A DNA stretch of 64,000 nt from Catenuloplanes atrovinosus (GCF_031458235.1 NZ_JAVDYB010000001.1:4691001-4755000), one strand, 5' to 3'. Positions 50,015-59,449 are shown, numbered from the stretch's first letter. Notes: a model not told the origin generated them from the sequence alone. A program made the numbers and translations.

Positions 50015-51537
50015 CACACCGTCTCTCGGTCCAGGAACTCCTGCTTGTCTACCAGCACGCCGTCACGGAAGCAGAACCGGTAGACCCGGTCCGCGCCGTC
50101 CGCGTCGAGCAGGGACGCCCGGTAGTCGACGCAGTCCGCGCCCGGCACGGCACGCCCGCCGGTGGCGTCGGTGACCGCCGCGTCGGCGTCCGGGAGCAGG
50201 TCGCGGACCTCGCGCTCGGCCTGGCCGACCCGGACCGCGTCGTACGTCTCGCGGTCGACCACCACGACCGCCATGCTGAGCCACATCCCGGCGCAGCAGA
50301 GCGCGAGCACGGCCGCGATGCCGACCGCGGTGGCGGCGAGCGTGAGCCGGGAGCGGCGGCGGTCGCGCTCGACGAGCTCGGCGAAGTCCGGGCCGGGCGG
50401 CACGCCCGCGGTCGGCGGCGACGACGGGTACGGCAGCGTCGCGGCCAGCCGGAACCCGCCGTCCGGCGTGGGGCCGTGGTAGAGCATGCCGCGCGCGACC
50501 CGGACCCGTTCCGCCAGGCCGAGCAGCCCCTGGCCGGACGTCTGCCGGACCACGCGCCGGCCGGCCGTGTTGGTCACGCCGGCGACCAGCGCGTCCGGCT
50601 CGTAGCGCAGCGACACCACGATCCGGCCGCCGTGCGCGTGGCGCAGCGCGTTGGTCACGCCCTCCTGGATCACCCGGTACGCCGCGTGCTCGATCAGCGG
50701 CGTCAGCGGCCGGGCCGTACCCTCGCGGATGATCTCGATCTCGGCGCCGGACGACCGCGCGCCCCGCGCCAGTTCGTCCAGCCCGTCCAGCGACCGGACC
50801 GAGGGCTGCTCGTCGTCCTGGCCGAGCAGGCCGAGGATCTGCCGCAGCTCGGTCATCGCGGCCGCGGACGTCTCGCGCAGCAGCTCCGCGGTCTCGTCGT
50901 CGTCCGCCGGGCGCCGCATGCCGGCGTACAGCGAGATCAGTGTCAGCTTGTGGCCGAGCGAGTCGTGCAGGTCCCGGGCGATCCGGGTCCGTTCCCGCGC
51001 CCGCGCCGCCCGGGCCACCTCCTCCTGCTGGGAGTGGAGCTGCACGTTGCGCCGGTGCATCGCGTCCAGCAGCACGCGCCGCCGCCGCACGGCCCGCGCC
51101 ACCCCGGCCGGGATCAGCGCGAAGAGCGCGAACAGCGCCGACGTGGTGACCAGCGTGGCCGGGTCGAGCGGGCCCTCCCACCACTGGACCGCGCCGACGA
51201 ACGCGGCCCAGCCGCCGGCGAGCCCGGCCGCCACCTGCCAGGTGCTCGCGGCCCGGTAGGCCAGCGAGGCGCTCAACACCACCAGCAGGAACGTGTTGGG
51301 CCCGCCGGTGGCCAGGCCGACCAGCGCGGCGGCCAGATAGGCGGGCAGCGGATAGCGCAGGCGCGACAGCACCAGGACCGGCGCGGTCGCGACCTCCAGC
51401 CAGGGCGCGAGCGGGTGCACCGGCTCGGTGACCGCCGCGACCAGCACCACGGCGGTCACCAGCGCGGTCAGGCCGGCCTCGTAGGCCAGCCGCCAGCCTC
51501 CGGCCGCTCTCAGCCGAGCAGCGACGGCCGCTGCCAT
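50014..51537 (-). CDS. Sensor histidine kinase (HisKA_3 type)
   Basis: 507 residues from ATG 51537. The N-terminal half (about residues 20-165) has five or six membrane helices. ARERTRIARDLHDSLGHKLTLISLYAGMRR (about 190-220) carries the phosphorylated His of HisKA_3. HATPase segments follow: AAYRVIQEGVTNALRHAHGGRIVVSLRYEPDALVAGVTNTAG (N box) and SGQGLLGLAERVRVARGMLYHGPTPDGGFRLAATLPYP (G boxes). Unusually, a further membrane helix (LTLAATAVGIAAVLALCCAGMWLSMAVVVV) and about 80 extracytoplasmic residues follow the ATPase domain. The start overlaps the S9 peptidase end by 28 bp, so the two genes are probably co-transcribed. Confidence 0.9.
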   Translation of the reverse strand: MAAAVAARLRAAGGWRLAYEAGLTALVTAVVLVAAVTEPVHPLAPWLEVATAPVLVLSRLRYPLPAYLAAALVGLATGGPNTFLLVVLSASLAYRAASTWQVAAGLAGGWAAFVGAVQWWEGPLDPATLVTTSALFALFALIPAGVARAVRRRRVLLDAMHRRNVQLHSQQEEVARAARARERTRIARDLHDSLGHKLTLISLYAGMRRPADDDETAELLRETSAAAMTELRQILGLLGQDDEQPSVRSLDGLDELARGARSSGAEIEIIREGTARPLTPLIEHAAYRVIQEGVTNALRHAHGGRIVVSLRYEPDALVAGVTNTAGRRVVRQTSGQGLLGLAERVRVARGMLYHGPTPDGGFRLAATLPYPSSPPTAGVPPGPDFAELVERDRRRSRLTLAATAVGIAAVLALCCAGMWLSMAVVVVDRETYDAVRVGQAEREVRDLLPDADAAVTDATGGRAVPGADCVDYRASLLDADGADRVYRFCFRDGVLVDKQEFLDRETV

Positions 51538-53504
51538 CGCTCGCCCCCGATGTGCTCGGCGAGGAACGCCAGCACCGTCTCGTACCAGATCACGCTGTGT
51601 CGGGGTGTGAGGATCCAATGGTTCTCATCCGGGAAGTAGAGGAAACGGTGGGCGGCGCGTGACCGTGACATCAGGTCCCACCAGAGGCGGAGACCCTCGC
51701 CGATCGGTACGCGGTAGTCCTTGTCGCCGTGGATGACCAGCATCGGCGTGCTGATCGCGTCGGCCGAGCGGTGCGGCGAGTGCGCCTCGGCCATCGCCTC
51801 GGTCATCTCGCGGGTCCAGTAGTACGACGCGTCCGTGGTGCCGGCGAACTGCTCCAGCGACCACAGCGACGCGTGCGTGACGATCGCGGCGAACCGGTCG
51901 GTGTGGCCGGCGATCCAGTTGGCCATGTAGCCGCCGAACGAGCCGCCCAGCGCGGCCGTGCGGGTGGCGTCGATGTCCGGGCGCGCCTCCGCCGCGTCGG
52001 TGATCGCCATCAGGTCGGTGTACGGCGCGTCGCCCCAGCGGCCCCAGCCGCGCACGATGAAGTCGCGGCCGTACCCGGTGGACAGCGCCGGGTCGGGCAG
52101 CAGCACGGCGTACCCGCGGGCGGTCAGGATCCACGGGTTCCACCGCCACGACCAGGAGTTCCACGACGCCTGCGGTCCACCGTGGATGAACACCGCCAGC
52201 GGTACGGGCGCGTCCGCGCTCGCGCCGGCCGGCAGCGCCAGCCAGGCGCGGACCGGCGTGCCGTCCGCCCCGGTCGCGGTGACCTCGGTCAGCCGCCCCG
52301 GCACGGCCGGCGTCTCCACCGGCCCCCGGAGCGGCTCGGCGGCGCCGCCGTCGATCGGGACGCGGACCGGCGCGGGCGGCGTGTCCATGGTGGCGCGCAG
52401 CGCGTAGATCCACCGCCCGTCCGGGGAGATCTCCACGTCGGTGTAGGCGCCGTCGTCCGGCGTCAGGCGGGTGACCGTGCCGTCCGCGACCTCGACCCGC
52501 CACAGCGGGGCGCGGCCGGCGTCGTCCGCGATCACGATCAGCGCGGTGCCGTCCGGCGTCCAGCGGACCGAGTGCGGGCGCCGGTCCCAGCCGGCCGTCA
52601 GGTCCTCGACCTCGCCGCCGGCGGCCGGCACCACGGCCAGCCAGACGTCGCCGGGGTCGTCGGCCGTGGTGCGGCGGTGCACCACGACCGCGACGCGGGT
52701 ACCGTCCGGGGAGAGCCGGGGGCCGTCGTACTCGTGGTCGTCGTCCGAGGCCAGCGTGCGGCGCTCACCGGAGGCCACGTCGATCGCGACCACGGTGGAG
52801 CGGTGGCCGGCCACGTTCCAGGTGCTGACCAGCGTGTGCCCGTCGCGGCCGAGGTCCCAGCTCGCGTTGTCGTCCAGCGCCGAGCCGACGTGCCCGGTGA
52901 GGTCGCGCAGCTCGCCGTCCTCGACGTCCGCCCTGGTCAGCAGCCGGGTACGGCCCGGGCCGAGGTCGTGGTCCCAGTACCGGACCGGGAACTCCTCGTG
53001 CAGGATCGCGGTCACGCCCGCGTCCTTGCGCCGCTTCCGCAGTTCGCGGTCCGCCTCCAGGTCCGCGGACGACGGCAGCAGCGCGGAGCCGAACACCAGC
53101 CCGCCCGTGTCGGAGACGTGCACGCCGCGCACGCCGCCCGGCGGCCGGGCCACCACGCGGGCGTCACCGCCGCCGGCCGGCTGCCGCCACAGCGCGGCGG
53201 TCTCGTCGTCGCCGTTCCCGGTGGCGTCCGGCTCCGGCCGCGTCGAGACGAAGAGCAGGTCGCCGCCGGGCGTGAAGCCGGCCGCGGACTCGCCGGCCCG
53301 GCTGCGGGTCAGCCGCCGGGCGGGCCGTTCGCCGTCCGGGTCGACCTCCCAGAGCGCGGTCACGTACCGGTTCTTCTCCGGGTCCGGGGTGGCCACGCCG
53401 ACCACGATCCGGCGGCCGTCCGGGGACAGGCGCAGCCCGGACACCCGGGGCAGCGCAGCGTAGGCGGCGAGGTCGGCGAACGGGCTGTCGGTATCCACGA
53501 TCAT
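51510..53504 (-). CDS. S9-family prolyl oligopeptidase/acylaminoacyl peptidase
   Basis: 664 residues. The N-terminal seven-bladed beta-propeller (about 1-400) is visible as repeated SPDG...V.V segments such as GLRLSPDGRRIVVGVATPDPEK, DGPRLSPDGTRVAVVVHRR, and ISPDGRWIYALRA. The C-terminal alpha/beta domain holds the nucleophile Ser in ALGGSFGGYMANWIAG, the acid in MLVIHGDKDYRVPIGEG and the His in YFPDENHWI. The oxyanion HGGPQ is in VFIHGGPQASW. No signal peptide is seen, so it is cytoplasmic and cleaves short peptides. The start is ATG 53504; it overlaps the kinase gene downstream by 28 bp, linking peptidase and two-component genes. Confidence 0.93.
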   Translation of the reverse strand: MIVDTDSPFADLAAYAALPRVSGLRLSPDGRRIVVGVATPDPEKNRYVTALWEVDPDGERPARRLTRSRAGESAAGFTPGGDLLFVSTRPEPDATGNGDDETAALWRQPAGGGDARVVARPPGGVRGVHVSDTGGLVFGSALLPSSADLEADRELRKRRKDAGVTAILHEEFPVRYWDHDLGPGRTRLLTRADVEDGELRDLTGHVGSALDDNASWDLGRDGHTLVSTWNVAGHRSTVVAIDVASGERRTLASDDDHEYDGPRLSPDGTRVAVVVHRRTTADDPGDVWLAVVPAAGGEVEDLTAGWDRRPHSVRWTPDGTALIVIADDAGRAPLWRVEVADGTVTRLTPDDGAYTDVEISPDGRWIYALRATMDTPPAPVRVPIDGGAAEPLRGPVETPAVPGRLTEVTATGADGTPVRAWLALPAGASADAPVPLAVFIHGGPQASWNSWSWRWNPWILTARGYAVLLPDPALSTGYGRDFIVRGWGRWGDAPYTDLMAITDAAEARPDIDATRTAALGGSFGGYMANWIAGHTDRFAAIVTHASLWSLEQFAGTTDASYYWTREMTEAMAEAHSPHRSADAISTPMLVIHGDKDYRVPIGEGLRLWWDLMSRSRAAHRFLYFPDENHWILTPRHSVIWYETVLAFLAEHIGGERWQRPSLLG

Positions 53505-53516
53505 GGAGCCTTACTA

Positions 53517-53621
53517 TCACTCCGCCGCGCTTCCGGGTGCCCGGGACGGCCGCCGGCGCTCCGCCACGAACGTCATCAGCCTGCCCACCAGGTAAATGCC
53601 TACCGCGATCACTTCTGCCAT
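53517..53621 (-). CDS. Very small hydrophobic protein
   Basis: 34 residues: MAEVIAVGIYLVGRLMTFVAERRRPSR then a short tail. A single hydrophobic helix is flanked by basic residues, as in small membrane peptides. It lies 12 bp upstream of the S9 peptidase start, so co-transcription is likely. No strong ribosome binding site. Coding status is uncertain. Confidence 0.35.
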   Translation of the reverse strand: MAEVIAVGIYLVGRLMTFVAERRRPSRAPGSAAE

Positions 53622-53748
53622 GCCCGGAAGTCTGCCGGTGCGGGCCCGGTCCGCGCGTCTGCGGGAAGTGAGGTGGGCGGTGCGACTTTCGTTGACCCGG
53701 CGCACCGGGGCCGGTCCCCCGTTCCCGGCGGGGAACCGGCCGTGGCGC

Positions 53749-54621
53749 TCAGACCGCGGGGCCGAGCAGGTCGGCGAAGCCGAGCGTGCGGTAGAACTCG
53801 CGGCGCACCCGGTCACCGACGCGGAACACCTCCTCCGCGCCGTCCCGGGCCGGGTCCAGGTAGACCCGGAACGGCCGCGCGCCCTTCGGCAGCCCGACCA
53901 CGCGGGTGATCTCGCGCGCCACCTCCGACGGGTCCGCGTCCGGCGGCGACTGCTCGGCCTGCCGGGCGAGCAGGTCGTCGATCGCGGAGCCGTAGAGCGC
54001 GGTGTACTCGTCCGCGACCGCGGTGTCGTCCGGGTGGCCCGCGTGCGCGTAGTGGTTCGTGCCGGTGGTGAACGAGCCCGGCACCATGATCGTGCTGTCG
54101 ATGCCGAACCGGGACAGTTCCGCCGCGTAGCTGACCGCCAGCGAGTCGAAGCCGGCCTTGGCCGCGAAGTACGGCGCCAGGTACGGCGGGGTGCCGCCGC
54201 GGGCGCTGCTGGATCCCACCCAGACCAGCAGGCCGTCCCGCTGCCGCCGCAGGTGGGGCAGGGCGGCCCGGTTGACCCGCTGGGCGGAGAGCACGTTGAC
54301 GTCGTAGACCGCGGCGAGCTGCTCCGGCGTGAACGCCTCGGCCGGGCCGAGCGTCATGTGGCCGGCGTTGTGCACCACCACGTCGAGGCGGCCGTTCTCG
54401 TCGATGATCCGGGCGATGGCCGCGTCCACCGAGTCCTGCGCGGAGACGTCCATCTCCAGCGTGTGCGTGTGCTCGGCGTACCCGTCGAACTCCTTGGCCG
54501 CGTCCTGGTTGCGGCCCTCGGTCTCGCGCATGCCGGCGTAGACGGTGTGGCCGGCGTCCGCCAGCGCCCGGGCGGTCATGGCGCCGAAGCCGCTGGACGC
54601 ACCGGTGACGACGATGATCAT
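53749..54621 (-). CDS. Short-chain dehydrogenase/reductase
   Basis: 290 residues from ATG 54621 (ATGA overlap with the gene before). IIVVTGASSGFGAMTARALADAGHTVYAGMRET carries TGxxxGxG, VVVHNAGHMTLGPAEAFTPEQLAAVYDVNVLSAQRV follows, and LLVWVGSSSARGGTPPYLAPYFAAKAGFDSLA contains Ser, Tyr (PYFAAK) and Lys. The NAG motif is changed to HNAG, which is tolerated. The C-terminal extension (about 200-290) is long. It is encoded tightly downstream of another SDR; both would modify one metabolite. Confidence 0.88.
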   Translation of the reverse strand: MIIVVTGASSGFGAMTARALADAGHTVYAGMRETEGRNQDAAKEFDGYAEHTHTLEMDVSAQDSVDAAIARIIDENGRLDVVVHNAGHMTLGPAEAFTPEQLAAVYDVNVLSAQRVNRAALPHLRRQRDGLLVWVGSSSARGGTPPYLAPYFAAKAGFDSLAVSYAAELSRFGIDSTIMVPGSFTTGTNHYAHAGHPDDTAVADEYTALYGSAIDDLLARQAEQSPPDADPSEVAREITRVVGLPKGARPFRVYLDPARDGAEEVFRVGDRVRREFYRTLGFADLLGPAV

Positions 54622-55349
54622 ATGATTCCTCCGTTCACGCGGACGATCTGACCGTTGATCCAGCGGGCCGGGCCGGCCAGGAACGCGACGACCTCGGCGG
54701 TGTCCTCCGGCGTGCCGAGCCGCTCCAGCGGCGCGGCGGACGCGAACCGGTCGATGGTCGCCTGGTCCTTGCCGTCCAGGAAGAACGACGTGGCGGTCGG
54801 GCCGGGCGCGACCGCGTTCACGGTGACGTCCCGGCCGCGCATCTCCTTGGCCAGCACGCGGGTCATCGCCTCGACGCCGGCCTTCGCGGCCACGTACCCG
54901 CTGTAGGTCTCGTGCGCCAGCCCGACCACGGACGACGAGAACGTGATGAGCGCGCCGCCGCGCCGCAGCTTCGGGGCGGCCGCGCGGGCGACCAGGAACG
55001 TGCCGCGCACGTTCGTGTCGAGCATGCGGTCGAAGTCGTCCAGGCTCAGCTCGGTGAGCGGTGCCAGGACCATGATGCCGGCCGTGTTGACCACCACGTC
55101 CACGCCGCCGAAGGTCCGCTCCGCGGTCTCGAAGAGCGCGGTGGCCTGGTCGGCATCGGTCAGGTCGGCGCGCGCGGCGACGGCCCGGCCACCGGCGGCC
55201 TCCACCGCCTTGACCGCCTCGTCCGCCCTCTCGCGGTTGCCGGCGTAGTGGACGAGCACGCTCATCCCGTCCGCGCCGAGCCGTTCCGCCACCACGCGGC
55301 CGATGCCGCCGGAGCCGCCGGTGACGACCGCGACCCTCTGGTTGTCCAT
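54618..55349 (-). CDS. Short-chain dehydrogenase/reductase (FabG-like)
   Basis: 243 residues. VAVVTGGSGGIGRVVAERLGADGMSVLVHYAGNRERADEAV has TGxxxGIG and a FabG-like NADP pocket. DVVVNTAGIMVLAPLTELSLDDFDRMLDTNVRGTFLVARAA, LITFSSSVVGLAHETYSGYVAAKAGVEAMTRVLAKEM (Ser, Tyr, Lys) and VNAVAPGPTATSFFLDGK, then INGQIVRVNGGII, are the hallmark segments. The usual NNAG is NTAG. It starts a two-gene operon with the SDR after it. It is monocistronic from upstream: the next gene upstream is on the same strand but 100 bp away. Confidence 0.9.
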   Translation of the reverse strand: MDNQRVAVVTGGSGGIGRVVAERLGADGMSVLVHYAGNRERADEAVKAVEAAGGRAVAARADLTDADQATALFETAERTFGGVDVVVNTAGIMVLAPLTELSLDDFDRMLDTNVRGTFLVARAAAPKLRRGGALITFSSSVVGLAHETYSGYVAAKAGVEAMTRVLAKEMRGRDVTVNAVAPGPTATSFFLDGKDQATIDRFASAAPLERLGTPEDTAEVVAFLAGPARWINGQIVRVNGGII

Positions 55350-55459
55350 ACTGCCTCTCCCGGGTTACGGGCGGCCGAACTGCCGCCACGACCGGAAGTC
55401 CCCGGTGGCGAGGAGGATCAAGAGCCGCGCGTTGCGCGCCTCGGGCCCGGGATTGCGGC

Positions 55460-56269
55460 TCAGGCGGTCTCCGCCACGTGGTGCCGGCCGAGCGGCAGCA
55501 TCAGCGGCTTGCCCGAGGTCGGGTCCACGATGATGCGGCTGTCCAGGCCGAACACCGCGCGCACGCAGTCCTCGGTGAGCACGTCCGCGGGCTCGCCGGC
55601 CGCGTGCACGGTGCCGGCCGCCAGCGCGATCAGGTGGTCGGCGTACCGGGCGGCCATGTTCAGGTCGTGCAGCACCATCACGATCGTGGTGCCGCGCGCG
55701 CGGTTCAGGTCGGTGAGCAGGTCCAGCACCTCGACCTGGTGGCTGACGTCGAGGAACGTGGTGGGCTCGTCGAGCAGCAGCACGTCGGTCTGCTGCGCCA
55801 GCGCCATCGCGATCCACACGCGCTGCCGCTGACCGCCGGAGAGTTCGTCCACGGACCGGTCCGCCAGGTCCGCGGTGTGCGTGGCGTCCAGCGCGGCGGC
55901 GACCGCGAGGTCGTCCTGCTTCGACCACCGGGACAGCACGCTCTGGTGCGGGTGCCGGCCGCGGCCGACCAGGTCGGCGACCGTGATCCCCTCCGGCGCG
56001 ATCGGCGACTGCGGCAGCAGGCCGAGCGTGCGGGCCAGTTCCTTGGCCGGCATCCGGTGCACCGCGCGGCCGTCCAGCAGCACGTGCCCGGCGCGCGGCG
56101 GCAGCAGCCGGGACATCGAGCGCAGCAGCGTGGACTTGCCGCACGCGTTCGCGCCGACGATCGCGGTGATCTTGGCGGGCGGGAACGTGAGGTCGAGCCG
56201 GTCGATGACGACGCGGTCCCGGTAGCCGAGCGTGAGCCGCTCGGCCCGGATCGAGTGGTCGGTGGTCAC
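55460..56269 (-). CDS. Siderophore ABC transporter ATP-binding protein (FepC type)
   Basis: 269 residues from GTG 56269, overlapping the permease stop (GTGA). Walker A GANACGKSTLLR (Ala-Cys in place of Gly-Ser), Q-loop LLPQSP, signature LSGGQRQRVWIAMAL, Walker B VLLLDEPTTFLD and H-loop LHDLNMAARY are all typical. DEPTTFLDVSHQVEVLDLL and VGRGRHPHQSVLSRWSKQD are hallmarks of FepC/FhuC/CchE-type iron-siderophore importers. It is the last gene of a four-gene operon behind an iron box. Confidence 0.94.
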   Translation of the reverse strand: MTTDHSIRAERLTLGYRDRVVIDRLDLTFPPAKITAIVGANACGKSTLLRSMSRLLPPRAGHVLLDGRAVHRMPAKELARTLGLLPQSPIAPEGITVADLVGRGRHPHQSVLSRWSKQDDLAVAAALDATHTADLADRSVDELSGGQRQRVWIAMALAQQTDVLLLDEPTTFLDVSHQVEVLDLLTDLNRARGTTIVMVLHDLNMAARYADHLIALAAGTVHAAGEPADVLTEDCVRAVFGLDSRIIVDPTSGKPLMLPLGRHHVAETA

Positions 56270-57300
56270 AGCGAGCCTCCGGCCCGGTTGGTACGGATGA
56301 GCAGGTAGAGCAGGTAGGGCGCGCCCAGCACGCCGGTGACGACGCCGACCGGGTAGCGGATGCCGAGCGCGTACTGCCCGGCGAAGTCCGCGACGAGCAC
56401 CAGCAGGGCACCGATCAGCGCAGACGGTACGAGCAGGGAGGTGCCCGGCCCGACGATCCGCGCCGCGATCGGCCCGGCCAGGAACGCCACGAACGCGATC
56501 GGCCCGCACGCCGCGGTGGCGAACGCGATCAGCCCGACGGCCGCGACGATGAGCAGAATCCGGGTGCGCTCCAGCCGTACCCCCAGCGCCGCGGCCAGGT
56601 CGTCGCCGAGTTGCAGCGTGAACAGGTCGCGGCCCTGGCCGAGCAGGACCGGGCCGAGCACCGCGAGCGCGACGGCCACCGGCACGGTCTCGCTCCAGCT
56701 GGTGCCGTTCAGGCTGCCGGTCAGCCAGCGCAGCGCCTCCTGGAGGTCCCACTGCGACGCGGTGGACAGCACGTACGAGGTGGCGCTCTCCAGCATCGCG
56801 GCCATGCCGATGCCGATCAGCACCAGGCGCGTGCCGGCCACGCCGTCCCGGAACGAGAGCAGGTAGATGACCATGGCGACGGCCAGGCCGGCCGCGATCG
56901 CGACGGCGGACGTGGCGGCCTCGCTCAGCTGCAGCGTGACGATCGCGAACGCGGCGGCCGCGCTGGCGCCGGAGCTGATGCCGATGACGTCCGGGCTGGC
57001 CAGCGGGTTGCGCAACATGGTCTGGAAGGTGACGCCGCCCAGGCCGAAGCAGCTGCCGGCCAGCAGTGCCAGCGTGGCCCGGGGCAGCCGCAGCGTGCCC
57101 ACCGTGAACGTGGCGCCGGGCACGGTCTCGCCGAGCATCACCCGGAACACGTCGTCCGGTGGGTAGAACGTCTTGCCGAACATCACGTTCACCGCGTACG
57201 CCGCGACGACCAGCCCGCCGAGCACACCGAGCACCAGGCGGCGGCGCAGCGCGCGGCGGGCCCGCCCGCGGGTGACGGCCTCCAGGGTCGTGGTGCTCAC
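56266..57300 (-). CDS. FecCD-family iron-siderophore permease, second subunit
   Basis: 344 residues from GTG 57300, overlapping the first permease gene (GTGA). [54 protein letters not shown] is the FecCD family core. [77 protein letters not shown] is the conserved C-terminal end (LxxLxADxxAR variant). About ten membrane helices are predicted by eye. It pairs with the upstream permease as a heterodimer. Confidence 0.93.
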   Translation of the reverse strand: MSTTTLEAVTRGRARRALRRRLVLGVLGGLVVAAYAVNVMFGKTFYPPDDVFRVMLGETVPGATFTVGTLRLPRATLALLAGSCFGLGGVTFQTMLRNPLASPDVIGISSGASAAAAFAIVTLQLSEAATSAVAIAAGLAVAMVIYLLSFRDGVAGTRLVLIGIGMAAMLESATSYVLSTASQWDLQEALRWLTGSLNGTSWSETVPVAVALAVLGPVLLGQGRDLFTLQLGDDLAAALGVRLERTRILLIVAAVGLIAFATAACGPIAFVAFLAGPIAARIVGPGTSLLVPSALIGALLVLVADFAGQYALGIRYPVGVVTGVLGAPYLLYLLIRTNRAGGSL

Positions 57301-58331
57301 AGCTCGCGTACCTTCTGCCGGCGGACGATGTAGATGAAGAACGGCGCGCCGATCAGCGCGGTGATGATGCCGACCTCGATCTCCTGCGGCCGGTCGACCA
57401 CGCGGCCGACCACGTCGGAGAGCGTGAGCAGCGACGCGCCGAGCAGCGCGGCGAACGGCAGGATCCAGCGGTGGTCGAGCCCGATCAGCAGGCGGCAGAC
57501 GTGCGGCACGATCAGTCCGACGAACATGATCGGCCCGGTGACCGCGGTGGTGGCGCCGCAGAGCACCACCGCGCCGAGCGCGGCGACGCCGCGTGCGACC
57601 GCGACCCGCTCGCCCAGGCCGGTGGCCAGTTCGTCGCCGAGCGCCAGCGAGTTCAGCGGGCGCGCGGAGAGCAGGCAGATGACGAAGCCGGCCAGCAGGA
57701 ACGGCCCGACCTGGCGGATGCTCTCCCAGCTTCCGCCGCCGACGCCGCCGATCTGCCAGTCCCGGAACATGTCCGACACGTCCGCGCGCGGCAGGATGAC
57801 CGCGCTGATCAGCGACGCGAGCGCGGCCGTGGTGGCGGTGCCGGCCAGCGCGAGCTTGAGCGGCGTGGCGCCGCCGCGGCCGAGCGAGCCGACCGCGTAG
57901 ACGAAGACGGCGGAGACGGCCGCGCCGGCGATCGCGACCCAGCTGACCGCGACCGCGGAGGTCAGGCCGAACGTGGTCATGCCGACCACCACCGCGAGCG
58001 AGGCGCCGGAGTTGACGCCGAGGATGCCGGGGTCGGCCAGCGGGTTGCGGGTGACGCCCTGCATGACCGCGCCGGACACGGCCAGCGCGGCGCCGGCGAT
58101 CACCGCGAGGAGGGTACGCGGCACGCGCTTGAGCACCGCGGCCTGGTCGATCGTGTCGGAGCGGCCGGCCACGCCGTCGACGATCGCGGACCAGCCGACG
58201 GTCCGGGAGCCGAACGCCACGGACGCGAGCAGCACCAGCGCCAGCACGGCCAGCGCGGCCAGGAACCACAGCAGCCGGACGCGGGCCGGACGCCGCAGCG
58301 AGGCGACGTCCGGCTCTCGAACTTGCGTCAT
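57297..58331 (-). CDS. FecCD-family iron-siderophore permease, first subunit
   Basis: 344 residues with ATGA overlap to the substrate-binding gene. VPRTLLAVIAGAALAVSGAVMQGVTRNPLADPGILGVNSGASLAVVVGM and TGPIMFVGLIVPHVCRLLIGLDHRWILPFAALLGASLLTLSDVVGRVVDRPQEIEVGIITALIGAPFFIYIVRR are the diagnostic FecCD segments; the latter holds the PHxxR loop that contacts the ATPase. It resembles FepD/CchC-type permeases for hydroxamate or catecholate siderophores. Confidence 0.94.
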   Translation of the reverse strand: MTQVREPDVASLRRPARVRLLWFLAALAVLALVLLASVAFGSRTVGWSAIVDGVAGRSDTIDQAAVLKRVPRTLLAVIAGAALAVSGAVMQGVTRNPLADPGILGVNSGASLAVVVGMTTFGLTSAVAVSWVAIAGAAVSAVFVYAVGSLGRGGATPLKLALAGTATTAALASLISAVILPRADVSDMFRDWQIGGVGGGSWESIRQVGPFLLAGFVICLLSARPLNSLALGDELATGLGERVAVARGVAALGAVVLCGATTAVTGPIMFVGLIVPHVCRLLIGLDHRWILPFAALLGASLLTLSDVVGRVVDRPQEIEVGIITALIGAPFFIYIVRRQKVREL

Positions 58332-59365
58332 GACACCTTGGCGGCGGCGTCGGCGAGCAGCTTGACGTAGTCGCCGACCACGTACGGCACGGCCAGCGGC
58401 GTAGGGTTCGCGGCGGCGCCGACCGTGGACGTGCCGACCAGCGCGACCACCGAGCCGCGCTGCACCGCGGGGATCTTCGACAGCAGCGGGTCGGCCTGCA
58501 TCTTCTTGACCATCTCGGCGTCGCCGTAGGTCACGATGATGTCGACGTCGGCCAGCTTGTCGACCTGCTCCGCGCTGACCGACAGCGCGAACTGGTCGGT
58601 GCTGGCGGACAGCTCGGCGATGCTCGGCGGCGTGGTCAGGCCCAGGTCCGCGAAGTACGCGCCGCGCGTGTCGTGCGTGGTGTAGAAGCTGAACTTGCTC
58701 AGGTCGGTCTGGTCCACGTGCGTCATGAACATCGCGGACTTGCCGGCCAGCGCCGGGTACTTGGCGATCTCGGTCTTGATCCGGCCCTCGATGTCCGCGA
58801 TCAGCGCGTCACCCTGTGCGGAGAGGCCGAGCGCCTTGCTCTCCAGCTTGATCCAGTCCCGCCACGGCGTGGCCCACGCCGTCGTCGGGTACGCCACGGT
58901 CGGCGCGATCTGGCTCAGCGTGTCGTAGTCCTGCTGGGTCAGCCCGGAGTACGCGGCGAGGATGACGTCCGGCTGGGTGTTAGCCACCGCCTCGAAGTCG
59001 ATGCCGTCGGTCTCGTCGAACAGCACCGGGGTCGCGCCGCCGAGCTCCTTGATCTTGTCGGAGGCCCACGGCAGGTAGCCGTCCCCGTCCTCGTCCGCGA
59101 AGTTGGCCTTGGCCAGGCCGACCGGCACGACGCCGAGCGCCAGCGGGACCTCGTGGTTGGCCCACGCCACGGTGGCGACCCGGACCGGCTTGGCCGGGAT
59201 GGTGGTGGTGCCGAGCGCGTGCGTGACGGTGAGCGGGAACGTGTCGCCGGCCGGGGCCGCGGAACCGCCGGCCGCGGGGGTCTCTTCGCTATCGGACCCA
59301 CAGGCGGTCAGGGCGACCGCGGCCACGGCCGCGACGACCCCGGCCAGAAACCGGTGTGATCGCAT
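58328..59365 (-). CDS. Iron-siderophore substrate-binding lipoprotein
   Basis: 345 residues. MRSHRFLAGVVAAVAAVALTACGSDSEETPAAGG is a lipoprotein signal with Cys22. The typical FepB/CchF pattern follows: FPLTVTHALGTTTIPAKPVRVATVAWANHEVPLALGVVPVGLAKANF, NTQPDVILAAYSGLTQQDYDTLSQIAPTVAYPTTAWATPWRDW, and LADVDIIVTYGDAEMVKKMQ. It captures a ferric siderophore outside the cell. It starts an operon binding protein, permease, permease, ATPase, all overlapping. A 19-bp IdeR/DmdR-like box lies about 25 bp upstream, so expression should rise under iron limitation. Confidence 0.94.
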   Translation of the reverse strand: MRSHRFLAGVVAAVAAVALTACGSDSEETPAAGGSAAPAGDTFPLTVTHALGTTTIPAKPVRVATVAWANHEVPLALGVVPVGLAKANFADEDGDGYLPWASDKIKELGGATPVLFDETDGIDFEAVANTQPDVILAAYSGLTQQDYDTLSQIAPTVAYPTTAWATPWRDWIKLESKALGLSAQGDALIADIEGRIKTEIAKYPALAGKSAMFMTHVDQTDLSKFSFYTTHDTRGAYFADLGLTTPPSIAELSASTDQFALSVSAEQVDKLADVDIIVTYGDAEMVKKMQADPLLSKIPAVQRGSVVALVGTSTVGAAANPTPLAVPYVVGDYVKLLADAAAKVS

Positions 59366-59388
59366 AAGGGGACTCCACTCTTGCTCAG

Positions 59389-59407
59389 TAAGGGATGCCT
59401 AACCTAA
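59389..59407 (-). promoter_or_regulatory. IdeR/DmdR-like iron box
   Basis: On the minus strand this reads TTAGGTTAGGCATCCCTTA, 15 of 19 positions matching the actinobacterial consensus TTAGGTTAGGCTAACCTAA (consensus from memory). It lies 24 bp before the substrate-binding gene start and should mediate iron repression. Confidence 0.82.
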
Positions 59408-59449
59408 CACCTCCCTGCGTACGGCCATGATCAACCCCCTGGTTTGTGA

